Below are positions 12,255 through 19,224 of a stretch of DNA of 64,000 bases, piece by piece (the first letter of the stretch is position 1; the number at the start of each line of letters is the position of its first letter). Source of the stretch: Candidatus Amarolinea dominans (GTDB lineage Bacteria; Chloroflexota; Anaerolineae; SSC4; Amarolineaceae); assembly GCA_016719785.1 (NCBI GenBank), contig JADJYJ010000005.1, forward strand, positions 1 to 64,000. The letters run 5' to 3'. The position numbers and the translations under genes were made by a program. The notes under the pieces are model-generated. The model saw only the letters and a program-made list of their open reading frames with translations, was not told the DNA's origin and made no database searches.

Positions 12255-12859
12255 ATGAGCAACCCAGAGCAAGACCGCCTCCTATTCCAACGCATTCGCC
12301 GCGGCGACAAAGCCGCGTGCGCGGAATGTGTCGAGATCCACTCGCCGGCGATCTACCGCCTGGCCCTGCGCCTGATGCAGGATGAGACGGAGGCCGAAGA
12401 TGGTGGTGGGAAACCTTTCTGAACGCGCTCAAGGCCTTTGGCAGTTTCGAGGGGCGTTCGGAGTTGGGCACCTGGCTCTATCGCATCGCCTACAACGCGG
12501 CGTTGGGCCGCCTGCGCCGCCGCAAAGTGGACACGGTGCCGGTGAATGAGGCCGCGGCCGACCGCGAAGGCGCGCTGGTGCCACAGCAGTTGTTTGATTG
12601 GTGCTGCCTGCCCGATCAGGATTTCAAGACCGGCGAGACGCGGGCGGAGATGCAGGCGGCGATTGCTGAGCTGCCGGAGAAGCTGCGCCCGGTCTTTGTG
12701 CTGCGCGAGCTGGAAGGCCTCTCCACGCAGGAGACGGCTGACGCGCTGGAGTTGTCGGTAGAAAACGTCAAGACCCGCCTGCACCGCGCGCGCTTGTGGC
12801 TGCGCGAGCGTCTGTCGGGCTATTTTACCGAGCTTGTCTACGTGCCGATCAAAGGTTGA
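12255..12859 (+). CDS. ECF-family RNA polymerase sigma factor, one frameshift
   Basis: The protein begins MSNPEQDRLLFQRIRRGDKA and covers sigma region 2 (HSPAIYRLALRLMQDETEAED). After a shift near 12400 it continues in another frame with NALKAFGSFEG and ELGTWLYRIAYNAALG. Region 4 has ELPEKLRPVFVLRELEGLST and the helix-turn-helix SVENVKTRLHRAR. At the break the sequence reads GATGGTGGTGGGAAACCTTTC where a DVVQETF coding string is expected, so a base-calling error is likely. Repaired length, about 200 residues, is usual for the family. An anti-sigma factor gene follows after 7 bp, the standard arrangement in which the anti-sigma protein holds the sigma factor inactive until a signal arrives. 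Confidence 0.85.
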
Positions 12860-12866
12860 AGTCAAG

Positions 12867-13103
12867 ATGACGGCTGTGACCTGCCAGGATGTGCTGGCCA
12901 GCCTATCCGATTATCTCGACGGCGAAACCCTGCTCGAACAGCGTGTCGCGATCGAGCAACACCTGGCCGCCTGCGCCGATTGCTTTGCCGTGGCCGACAC
13001 CCTGCGTAAGACCGTGCTCCTCTATCACGAGCTGCCCGCACCCGCATTGAGCCGCGCGGCCCGTGAGCGCCTCTACCGCGCGCTTGACCTGGTGGACGTA
13101 TGA
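12867..13103 (+). CDS. Zinc-finger anti-sigma factor (zf-HC2 type)
   Basis: This 78-residue protein carries the HxxxCxxC zinc-binding core as HLAACADC, within CQDVLASLSDYLDGE and a short helical tail. Proteins of this family bind and inhibit ECF sigma factors, often releasing them on redox change. It lacks a membrane helix, so it is a soluble anti-sigma factor. It sits 7 bp after the sigma factor gene, and its stop overlaps the start of the next reading frame (ATGA), so all three would be on one message. Confidence 0.85.
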   Translation: MTAVTCQDVLASLSDYLDGETLLEQRVAIEQHLAACADCFAVADTLRKTVLLYHELPAPALSRAARERLYRALDLVDV

Positions 13104-13360
13104 TCATGGCCAACCTTTCTCAACCGACCTGGATTTTGCCCCTGGCCTCGGATCGAGCGACTCTGTTGCTGGTTGGGGGCAAGGCCGCCAACCTGGCGCG
13201 CCTGGCGCGGGCAGGCTTGCCTGTACCGGACGGTTTTCTGATCACCACGCCGGCCTACCAGGCATTTCTTACGGCCAATGATTTGACTGAGCGCATCATG
13301 GACGCCTTGTCGGAGGGGATGCCCGATTCTCCCGACCAGGCCGAGAAGGCTTCGGCGACC
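13100..13360 (+). pseudogene. Truncated N-terminus of a phosphoenolpyruvate synthase-like protein
   Basis: The first about 85 residues, with VGGKAANLARLARAGLPVPD and GFLITTPAYQAFL, match the start of the ATP-binding domain of PEP synthase/pyruvate phosphate dikinase proteins, which are normally 750-900 residues. After about 13350 the homology stops and the frame runs into the repeated promoter module of the toxin-antitoxin island. The gene was therefore cut by a rearrangement. It overlaps the anti-sigma stop, so it was probably once part of the sigma operon. Confidence 0.75.
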
Positions 13361-13378
13361 TGCCTTCTGGGGTACAAT
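13350..13378 (+). promoter_or_regulatory. Repeated promoter module, copy 1
   Basis: CTTCGG and TACAAT (13373-13378) are separated by 17 bp. The sequence CGGCGACCTGCCTTCTGGGG before the -10 box recurs exactly at 13927 and 15846, each time upstream of a different antitoxin gene. Confidence 0.5.
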
Positions 13379-13457
13379 TCGAGTGAAAGCAGCAGAGGGA
13401 ATGGAAGAAGTGGCGCAGAGCAAAGGTAGTTAAGAGCAAAACAGAGAGGGGGATACC

Positions 13458-13715
13458 ATGAACAGAACAACCGCAGGATACGCTCGTCTGACTGTGAGCG
13501 TGCCGCTTGAGTTGAAGCAACGTGTCCAGTTGATCTGTACTCGGCGTCGCCTGTCCATGGACGAGTATCTGACGAAGGCGTTGGAAGATCGCCTGGCGAA
13601 CGATCTGACCCTGTCAGATGACGACGGCAGTTGGTTGACTCTGACGGCGCGCGCCGATCCGGTATTGGCAGAACTTTGGGGCAACGAGAAAGATGCCGCC
13701 TATGATCGCCTGTGA
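13458..13715 (+). CDS. Antitoxin-like ribbon-helix-helix protein, without partner
   Basis: An 85-residue protein, MNRTTAGYARLTVSVPLELK, with a predicted ribbon-helix-helix start and the tail DPVLAELWGNEKDAAYDRL typical of antitoxins that pair with PIN or RelE-type toxins. AGAGGGGG precedes the ATG. No toxin gene follows; a terminator hairpin comes next, so this is an orphan. The DNA for its C-terminus (about 13637-13704) is repeated almost exactly at 15341-15408. Confidence 0.65.
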   Translation: MNRTTAGYARLTVSVPLELKQRVQLICTRRRLSMDEYLTKALEDRLANDLTLSDDDGSWLTLTARADPVLAELWGNEKDAAYDRL

Positions 13716-13840
13716 ACAAGGCGATATCGGGAGCATTTCATCCGTGCGATCCGTGTGATCCGTGTACCATTCCATCCATCAGTGTATCGTACCAGTAACG
13801 ACGGTCTGCGCCAGCGGCAGTCCCCAACATCCACCCATCG

Positions 13841-13880
13841 AGAGAGCGCATCACGTGATGCGCTCTCTCTTTCTCGGACC
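13841..13880 (+). terminator. Rho-independent terminator-like palindrome, copy 1
   Basis: AGAGAGCGCATCAC pairs perfectly with GTGATGCGCTCTCT (13841-13868), followed by the pyrimidine-rich CTTTCTC. It would end the orphan antitoxin transcript. A close copy lies at 15772. Confidence 0.7.
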
Positions 13881-13922
13881 CTGGCAGGGCCTGCAGGCGC
13901 AGCGCCCGGCCATCGGATCGGT

Positions 13923-13951
13923 TTGCGGCGACCTGCCTTCTGGGGTACAAT
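13923..13951 (+). promoter_or_regulatory. Repeated promoter module, copy 2, upstream of hicB
   Basis: TTGCGG (13923-13928) and TACAAT (13946-13951) are 17 bp apart, 41 bp before the HicB-like start. The surrounding stretch from the palindrome at 13841 through GGGTGAAAACAGCGG matches the region at 15772-15885. Confidence 0.6.
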
Positions 13952-13991
13952 TCGGGTGAAAACAGCGGAGGGAGTTGAAAAAGTGGTACAA

Positions 13992-14210
13992 ATGATGAAA
14001 ACCTTCACCGCCTACGTTGAATTCGACCCAGACACCAATCTGTATGTGGGAATCGTCCCGGGCATCCGCGGCGCACATTCACAGGGCGCTACCTGGGATG
14101 AGCTTCAACGCAATCTGAGAGAGGTGCTGGAACTCTGCCTGGAGGAGGCCCAGCCTCTCGATATTCTGCCGCGCTTTGTCGGTCTTCAGCAAATCGAGGT
14201 AGCAGCATGA
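13992..14210 (+). CDS. HicB-family antitoxin
   Basis: MMKTFTAYVEFDPDTNLYVG followed by GIRGAHSQGATWDELQRNLREVLEL is the HicB partial RNase-H fold. HicB antitoxins neutralise the HicA mRNA interferase. Two adjacent ATGs (13992, 13995) could start it. The stop overlaps the ATG of a 25-codon HicA remnant (ATGA). No separate DNA-binding domain is present, consistent with the short HicB type. Confidence 0.75.
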   Translation: MMKTFTAYVEFDPDTNLYVGIVPGIRGAHSQGATWDELQRNLREVLELCLEEAQPLDILPRFVGLQQIEVAA

Positions 14211-14284
14211 GCCGTCTACCTCTCGTGGATGCCAGAACTGAATCATTTTGCGATCCGGATCCCTCGCGCAGTAACGCACTTTGA
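14207..14284 (+). pseudogene. HicA toxin remnant
   Basis: The frame MSRLPLVDARTESF begins exactly where a HicA toxin would, overlapping the hicB stop, and its first residues resemble the usual HicA start. It ends after 25 codons, without the dsRNA-binding fold or the catalytic His. The toxin has been lost, and the antitoxin remains. Confidence 0.55.
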
Positions 14285-14309
14285 CACTTCTCCGCGTCTC
14301 CTGTATACT
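14281..14309 (+). promoter_or_regulatory. Strong predicted promoter of the HTH/PIN operon
   Basis: TTGACA (14281-14286), a 17-bp spacer and TATACT (14304-14309) form a near-consensus sigma70 promoter 33 bp upstream of the helix-turn-helix gene, whose start has GAGGAG at 14331. Confidence 0.7.
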
Positions 14310-14341
14310 CAAGTTATCTCAAGATCAGTGAGGAGACGCTG

Positions 14342-14890
14342 ATGGCTGAGCTACTGAGCATCCAAGAAGTTGCGCAAATCACCGGGCTGCACGAAATCAC
14401 CATTCGTCGCTATGTCCATGCGGGCGAACTCGAGGCTGTGCGGGTTGGCCGGCGGATTCGCATACGGCGGGAGGCGCTCGACAGGCTGCTGAAACCGATG
14501 CAATCTGATGTCGCGCCGCAAGCTACGTCAGAGGAAGCGACGTATCTCAAGGAAGGCGCTGTGGTTTACGAGGCCGCCGGTCTCGGCCAAACACCTGCAT
14601 CGGTCCAAGCAATCATCGGCGGCGTGGCTCTGCGGCTGGTCCAGTTGCCGATGGAAGATGTCCGGCTGGTGGCGCAAATGGTGGCTCGGTTGCAACAGCA
14701 GCGACAGGCCGCCGCATCGCATCGCCTGTCGCCGGCCGAGATCGTAACCGAAGCCCGACGCCGGGCCGCCCTGTTGAGCGACGTGCCGCGAGCCGAGATC
14801 GCCGCCCGGTTCGAGGCGCTGGCAGAGGAGATTCGTGAGCAGGCCATCGCGCAGGGCACGGCCATCGAGGGAGATTGGCTCGGTGACTGA
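14342..14890 (+). CDS. Excisionase/MerR-type DNA-binding antitoxin
   Basis: The 182-residue protein begins with an excisionase-like winged helix (SIQEVAQITGLHEITIRRYV followed by GRRIRIRREALDRLL, residues 5-58). A helical C-terminal part follows, with LSPAEIVTEARRRAALL. It overlaps the PIN-domain gene by 8 bp, the arrangement of an antitoxin followed by its toxin, so it probably binds the toxin through its tail and represses the shared promoter through its head. Its middle and end are duplicated in degenerate form at 16576-16880. Confidence 0.7.
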   Translation: MAELLSIQEVAQITGLHEITIRRYVHAGELEAVRVGRRIRIRREALDRLLKPMQSDVAPQATSEEATYLKEGAVVYEAAGLGQTPASVQAIIGGVALRLVQLPMEDVRLVAQMVARLQQQRQAAASHRLSPAEIVTEARRRAALLSDVPRAEIAARFEALAEEIREQAIAQGTAIEGDWLGD

Positions 14891-15329
14891 GCCACTCCGC
14901 GCGGTCTTCGACACGAACGTATTCGTGTCTGCCCTGCTCAGCCGGAACCCGACCAGTCCCACGCAGGAGTTGATGCGCCGCTGGCGCGCAGAGGAATTTG
15001 TCCTACTCGTCAGCCAGGCGTTACTCATCGAACTGGTCGAGAAACTACAAGAGCGCGGTATCGGCCAAGATCAGATCCAGGAGCTACTGGCGACGATCAA
15101 CCGTCTGACGGAATGGGTAAAAGTGTCGCCGGAAGCGGTTGTTCCTGTAATAACCGCTGATCCCGATGACGACCAGATTCTCGCGTGTGCTGTAGTGGGC
15201 CGGGCGCACTATCTGGTTACGTATGATCCTCATTCCGATCTGCTGGAAGGAATCTACCGAGGCATCAAGGTCACCAAGGCGCTGCCTTTCCTGTGGAAAG
15301 TGCGGGGCGATCAGCCGCCGGAGCCATGA
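14883..15329 (+). CDS. PIN-domain ribonuclease toxin (VapC-like, COG1569 type)
   Basis: Read from a GTG at 14883, the product starts VTEPLRAVFDTNVFVSALLS, the first acidic PIN motif. It later has LIELVEKLQERGI and ADPDDDQILACAVVGRAHYLVTYD-type sequence with the clustered aspartates that bind Mg. PIN toxins cleave RNA. The start overlaps the upstream antitoxin stop by 8 bp. Length, 148 residues, is normal. A piece of another antitoxin gene (15341-15408) follows directly, a sign of rearrangement. Confidence 0.8.
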   Translation: MTEPLRAVFDTNVFVSALLSRNPTSPTQELMRRWRAEEFVLLVSQALLIELVEKLQERGIGQDQIQELLATINRLTEWVKVSPEAVVPVITADPDDDQILACAVVGRAHYLVTYDPHSDLLEGIYRGIKVTKALPFLWKVRGDQPPEP

Positions 15330-15340
15330 TTTGCTCGCTC

Positions 15341-15408
15341 TGACGGCGCGCGCCGATCCGGTATTGGCAGAACTTTGGAGCAACGAGAAAGATGCCGCCT
15401 ATGAGAGT
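15341..15408 (+). pseudogene. Duplicated C-terminal fragment of an antitoxin gene
   Basis: This 68-bp stretch copies 13637-13704 with two or three changes and encodes ARADPVLAELWSNEKDAAYE. It lacks the N-terminal DNA-binding part and is joined directly to the end of the PIN gene. Confidence 0.7.
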
Positions 15409-15471
15409 CTGGGTCATGAAGCACAGACCTGCGAGTCATCTCTGTGGCTGGAAACGAAAGGACGTGCCATT

Positions 15472-15708
15472 ATGAGTGCAGTGGAGATGCTTCAGTCGGT
15501 GCAGTATGTGGTGTATCCCGACGGTCGGCCGGCCGCGGTTCAGATGAGTATGGATACCTGGAATACCTTGCTCGCCTGGTTGGAAGACGTCGAAGATCGG
15601 GCGCTGGTAAAGGCTGTGCTGCCCAAGTTGCGTCAAGGCCCGCAGCAGAGCGGCGCGCTGCGCTGGGAAGACGTCAAGGGTGACTGGAATGCCACACAGA
15701 CCGGGTGA
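15472..15708 (+). CDS. Small antitoxin-like protein
   Basis: A 78-residue protein with MSAVEMLQSVQYVVYPDGRP and MSMDTWNTLLAWLEDVEDRA, the layout of Phd/RelB-like antitoxins that follow a short beta strand with helices. GAAAGGACGTGCC precedes the ATG. No toxin follows; the next element is a terminator palindrome at 15772. The assignment rests on size, context and general resemblance. Confidence 0.5.
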   Translation: MSAVEMLQSVQYVVYPDGRPAAVQMSMDTWNTLLAWLEDVEDRALVKAVLPKLRQGPQQSGALRWEDVKGDWNATQTG

Positions 15709-15771
15709 GCCGCCTGCGCATCTGGTTGGATGATACCCGCCTGGTGGCGCAAATAGCGACCCGACTGCAGT

Positions 15772-15806
15772 AGAGCGCATCACGCGATGCGCTCTTTCTT
15801 TCTCCA
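15772..15806 (+). terminator. Rho-independent terminator-like palindrome, copy 2
   Basis: AGAGCGCATC (15772-15781) pairs with GATGCGCTCT (15786-15795), followed by the T-rich TTCTTTCT. It matches the copy at 13841 and begins the same repeated intergenic module. Confidence 0.7.
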
Positions 15807-15841
15807 ACCCTGCCACAACAGCGCCCGGCCATCGCATCGGT

Positions 15842-15870
15842 TTGCGGCGACCTGCCTTCTGGGGTACAAT
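15842..15870 (+). promoter_or_regulatory. Repeated promoter module, copy 3
   Basis: TTGCGG (15842-15847), a 17-bp spacer identical to copy 2, and TACAAT (15865-15870). It precedes the VapB-like antitoxin start by 37 bp. Confidence 0.6.
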
Positions 15871-15906
15871 TCGGGTGAAAACAGCGGAAGGAGTCGAGAC
15901 AAAAAC

Positions 15907-16153
15907 ATGACAACTCAAACGATCAGCTTGAAGCACCAGCTTCTGGCGTTGCTAGAATCATTTCCTGAAGATACACTGCGTGAAGTGGTCACGTTTGTCG
16001 AGTTCCTGAACTCAGGCGCCAGACACAGACTCACGTGCAGACGCCGTATGTTCCGATTACCCTGGGTGGGCTATGGCAAGGTATTACGCTGCAAGATGAA
16101 GATGTGGCTGCCGTACGACGCAAATGTGGCAAAATTTCGGAGAACGGCCTATG
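15907..16153 (+). CDS. VapB-like antitoxin, frameshifted
   Basis: It begins MTTQTISLKHQLLALLESFP and includes REVVTFVEFLNS. After a shift near 16020 a second frame gives YVPITLGGLWQGITLQDED and RRK, the toxin-binding tail common in antitoxins of PIN toxins. The last codons overlap the ATG of the PIN gene (ATGA). The break is one base and may be an error. About 80 residues after repair. Confidence 0.6.
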
Positions 16154-16554
16154 AGCCAATTTGTGACAGATACGCATGCCTTGCATTGGCATGTGACCAA
16201 TGATGCGAGACTCTCTCAAAGAGCGCATCGAGTTTTCCAGGAAACAGACCAGGGACTGCACCAAATACTGATTCCAAGCATCATTCTTGTGGAGCTTGTA
16301 TATCTGGCCGAAAAGATCGCCTGCCCTATGCGCTTGTGAATCAGGTCTTCAGTCTACTTGAGACGATAGGTGGTAGCTATGCAATAGCGGCACTCGACGA
16401 GAAAATTGCGGCGACGTTGCGTAAGGTTGATCGCAGTCTTGTACCCGACATGCCAGATCGCATTATCACCGCCACGGCTCTTCAATTCAATCTACCGCTC
16501 ATTTCTCGTGATGCTAGAATTCGGCAGGCAGGGATCGTCTCTACCATCTGGTAG
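16151..16554 (+). CDS. PIN-domain toxin (VapC-like), frameshifted
   Basis: MSQFVTDTHALHWHVTNDAR contains the DTHAL start typical of PIN toxins of this subgroup. After a one-base shift near 16315-16330 the frame continues with VPDMPDRIITATALQFNLPL and ISRDARI, which carries the later acidic residues. Repaired length is about 134 residues. It overlaps its antitoxin. If the shift is real the toxin is dead; if it is an error this is an intact VapBC pair. Confidence 0.7.
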
Positions 16555-16575
16555 CTCATAGACGCTACCAAAGAA

Positions 16576-16947
16576 TTGGAAACGATCGCTGTGGTTTACG
16601 AGGCCGCCGGTCTCGGCCAAACACCTGCATCGGTCCAGGCGATCATCGGCGGCGTGGCTGTGCGGCTGGGTCAGTTGCCGCTGGAAGATATCCGCCTGGT
16701 GGCGCAAATGGTGGCTCGGTTGCAACAGCAGCGACAAGCTGCCGCATCGCATCGCCTGTCGCCGGCCGAGATCGTAGCCGAAGCCCGATGCCGGGTCGTC
16801 CTGTCGAGCGACGTGCCGCGAGCGGAGATCGCCGCCCGGTTCGAGATGCTAGCAGAGGAGACCCACGAGCAAGCAAGCGACTTCACTCATAGCTTGCGCG
16901 TCGTTCCGCGACGATCATCTCGCTGGCTGGCAGACCGCCGGCTTTGA
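16576..16947 (+). pseudogene. Partial duplicate of the excisionase-type antitoxin gene
   Basis: From about 16590 to 16875 the DNA copies 14562-14840, encoding AVVYEAAGLGQTPASVQAII and LSPAEIVAEARCR. The helix-turn-helix start is missing and the end runs out into unrelated sequence, so it is a truncated copy without a PIN partner. Confidence 0.7.
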
Positions 16948-17182
16948 TCGGCGTGCGGCGAACACGAGTCTTGCGTTGTGCGGATGGCGTCGGTAGGGTG
17001 ACGATGCCCGTCGAAGCGAGGGCGTCCAGGACATGCTGCTTGGCATGGGGATAAGTGATTTCTGCTTTCCTGATCGCAGCAAGCTGGCGAAGCCCCAGTT
17101 CGATGATCTCAGGCAAGCGATCCTGGAGCGGCATGATCTGTCGGGCCAACTCATTGGGCAACTGCAGCGGTATCGTGACCAT
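16883..17182 (-). CDS. Small DNA-binding antitoxin-like protein
   Basis: A 99-residue protein, MVTIPLQLPNELARQIMPLQ followed by RLPEIIELGLRQLAA, which resembles ribbon-helix-helix antitoxins that regulate themselves. The start has GGTGAAAGATGG just upstream. It is divergent from the aromatic operon promoter at 17251. No toxin is seen beside it. Function is inferred from fold and setting only. Confidence 0.5.
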   Translation of the reverse strand: MVTIPLQLPNELARQIMPLQDRLPEIIELGLRQLAAIRKAEITYPHAKQHVLDALASTGIVTLPTPSAQRKTRVRRTPIKAGGLPASEMIVAERRASYE

Positions 17183-17250
17183 CTTTCACCTCTTGACGGA
17201 GTATAGCAAGAGGCATGGAGACCGTCAAATCGGGTGAAAGCAGCCCAACT

Positions 17251-17279
17251 TTGACAATTCCCTACGGCTGTGCTAACAT
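17251..17279 (+). promoter_or_regulatory. Predicted promoter of the aromatic amino acid cluster
   Basis: A perfect TTGACA (17251-17256), 17-bp spacer and TAACAT (17274-17279) lie about 30 bp before the leader peptide start and about 320 bp before the first enzyme gene. Confidence 0.7.
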
Positions 17280-17307
17280 GCCCGCAGTCTTGACCACAAC
17301 AGGCAAG

Positions 17308-17493
17308 ATGATGAACAAGATCGCACGTTCGCTCGATTTGGATCAACGCCCCGCCCACGCCGCTGCTCAGCGCACCGCGGCGGCCTTCGTGCGTCTGCCC
17401 AACCCACGCTCGTTCGACTGGCGTGGGTTTTATTTTGCTTATTTTTATGGCGCCTACCAGCGCCAGATTGACGGTGCCCACGCATCAGGGTGA
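17308..17493 (+). CDS. Aromatic-rich leader peptide
   Basis: A 61-codon frame starting MMNKIARSLDLDQRP contains the run SFDWRGFYFAYFYGAY, in which 9 of 16 residues are Phe, Tyr or Trp. It ends at 17493, before the terminator. Leader peptides of phe and trp operons contain such codon runs so that a ribosome short of charged tRNA stalls there. The run lies directly after the first hairpin and ahead of the competing stems described at 17403-17566. Initiation is not certain: a clear ribosome site is lacking and an in-frame ATG also lies upstream at 17215, before the predicted promoter. Confidence 0.7.
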   Translation: MMNKIARSLDLDQRPAHAAAQRTAAAFVRLPNPRSFDWRGFYFAYFYGAYQRQIDGAHASG

Positions 17494-17566
17494 TGACAAG
17501 GACGTTCAAACCCAACCGACCAGGAAGGCCGAGAAGCGTGGCGCACAAGCCCACGCTTCTTTTTTG
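17403..17566 (+). promoter_or_regulatory. Transcription attenuator (competing stems and terminator)
   Basis: Five mutually complementary segments occur in order: A CCCACGC (17403), B GCGTGGG (17421), C GCCCACGC (17476), D GAAGCGTGG (17533) and E CCACGCTTC (17551) followed by six T's. D:E is a strong terminator. C can pair with D and block it. A ribosome stalled on the Phe/Tyr codons (about 17411-17455) covers A and B and frees C to pair with D, which lets transcription continue. A ribosome reaching the stop at 17493 covers C and lets the terminator form. This is the logic of phe/trp attenuation. Confidence 0.7.
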
Positions 17567-17599
17567 CCCAACAGGCAACGGCCTCAGGGAGATGAGTCT

Positions 17600-19093
17600 G
17601 TGACAATCGTCTGCCGAGGCGTCCGCGGCGCGACAACCGTGGACAGCAATACCCGTGAAGAAGTCCTGCGCCGCACGCGCGAAATGCTGGCGCTGATGAT
17701 CCGGCTCAATGGCATCCACCCCGATGAGGTGGCCGCGGCGCTGTTCACTACCACCGCGGATGTCAACAGCGAGTTCCCGGCTTTTGCCGCCCGCCAGTTG
17801 GGCTGGCTGAACGCCGCGCTGATGTGCGGACATGAGATGGCGGTGCCCGGCGCGCTGGGCATGTGCATCCGCGTGCTGGTCTTTTGGAACACGGACCGCG
17901 CCGCGGCCGATCTGCACCATGTCTATGTGCGCGGCGCACGCCACCTGCGCCCGGACAAAGCTGCCCTGCCGCCGGTGAACTGGGACAGCCTCAATGACTG
18001 GATCGAGCGCCAGATGCAGAGCTGGCGCGAACGACGCCAGGCGCAGAACCAGGCCCTGCTGCCGCCCGCCGCGCCCGCGCCGGTCGCAACCGCCATGATT
18101 TATGTCAACTCAGAGGATTCAGCGCCCATGAAAATAGCAGACAACCAAGCATTGAACCCCGCTCAGGCCCCGGCCACCGCGGCCGAGCCAGGCGCCGGTC
18201 ACGCGACGGCGAGCGCCTTCCGCGTGGCATTTCAGGGCGAGCATGGTGCGTATTCGGAGCAAGCCGGCCGCCAGCATTTCACCGAGCCGGTGCTGACCCT
18301 GCCCTGCCACACCTTCGAGGAGATCTTTGGACTGGTGGAAAAGGGCGGCGCGGACTTTGGTGTGGCGCCGGTGGAAAACTCGGTGGCCGGCTCGATCAAC
18401 AAGACCTACGATCTGCTGCTGGAGCGGGACTTGACCGTGGTGGGCGAGATTCTGCTGCGCGTGCGCCACAACCTGCTGGCCCTGCCCGGCACCGGCATGG
18501 CCGACATTCAGCAGGTGCGCTCGCACCCGCAGGCGCTGGCGCAGTGCGAGCGTTACCTGAACCAACACGGCTGGCGCGCGATCCCCTGGTATGACACGGC
18601 CGGCAGCGCCAAAGAACTGGCGCAGCATCCAGAGCCGGGCGTGGCGGTGATTGCCAGCGCGTTAGCCGGCCGCACCTACGGGTTGACCGTCCTGGAAGAG
18701 GGCATCGAGGACCTGCTCTGGAACTTCACGCGCTTCTTCGTGGTGGCGCAGCGGGGCGCGGCCATGCCGGCTCGCATCGCTGGCGATGAGCCGCACAAGA
18801 CCTCGCTGGTCTTTGCGACACCGCACACGCCGGGCGCGCTGCACGGCTGCCTGGGTGAATTTGCCAGCCGCGGCATCAACCTGGCCAAGCTGGAAAGCCG
18901 GCCGCGGCGCAATCGCCCCTGGCACTACGTCTTCTACCTCGATTTCGAAGGCGACTGGCGCCAGCCCGCCTGCCAGGAAGCGCTCGTCGCCCTCCTGGCC
19001 CGCGCCGCGTTCGTCAAACTGCTCGGCAGCTACCCGGCCGCGCGTATGCCCGAAATGGGCGAAGCCAGCCAGGACGCGCTGTTGCAGATCTGA
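17600..19093 (+). CDS. pheA: Fused AroH-type chorismate mutase / prephenate dehydratase
   Basis: The GTG at 17600 follows AGGGAG. Residues 1-125 are an AroH-class chorismate mutase (VCRGVRGATTVDSNTREEVL, FTTTADVNSEFPA, LGMCIRVLVFWN). After a linker of about 75 residues, residues 205-400 are prephenate dehydratase (VAFQGEHGAYSEQ, GVAPVENSVAGSI, and the TRF motif in NFTRFFVVA). The rest is a regulatory ACT domain (HKTSLVFATPHTPGALH and LESRPRR), the usual phenylalanine sensor. Together these convert chorismate to phenylpyruvate. Known bifunctional PheA proteins usually carry the unrelated AroQ mutase, so this pairing is unusual. An in-frame ATG at 18128 with AGAGGA upstream could give a separate dehydratase. 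Confidence 0.85.
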   Translation: MTIVCRGVRGATTVDSNTREEVLRRTREMLALMIRLNGIHPDEVAAALFTTTADVNSEFPAFAARQLGWLNAALMCGHEMAVPGALGMCIRVLVFWNTDRAAADLHHVYVRGARHLRPDKAALPPVNWDSLNDWIERQMQSWRERRQAQNQALLPPAAPAPVATAMIYVNSEDSAPMKIADNQALNPAQAPATAAEPGAGHATASAFRVAFQGEHGAYSEQAGRQHFTEPVLTLPCHTFEEIFGLVEKGGADFGVAPVENSVAGSINKTYDLLLERDLTVVGEILLRVRHNLLALPGTGMADIQQVRSHPQALAQCERYLNQHGWRAIPWYDTAGSAKELAQHPEPGVAVIASALAGRTYGLTVLEEGIEDLLWNFTRFFVVAQRGAAMPARIAGDEPHKTSLVFATPHTPGALHGCLGEFASRGINLAKLESRPRRNRPWHYVFYLDFEGDWRQPACQEALVALLARAAFVKLLGSYPAARMPEMGEASQDALLQI

Positions 19094-19224
19094 AAGTACA
19101 AAGTGCAAAGTGCAAAGTACAAAGTAGCAGAGGGTCGCGTGCGATGCGGCGTAGGCGCATCGAAAATCGAAGAACGGTTAGTGTCACCCGGTTTTCGCAA
19201 AATCGAAAATCGAAAGGAGTATTT

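Noticed and set aside
14079..14312. Minus-strand small protein opposite hicB
   Set aside because: Shadow of hicB and its downstream region; no start signal or recognisable domain.
17423..17599. N-terminal extension of the chorismate mutase starting MGFILLIFMAP
   Set aside because: It runs through the attenuator and terminator; the GTG at 17600 with AGGGAG and the family start point favour the shorter protein.
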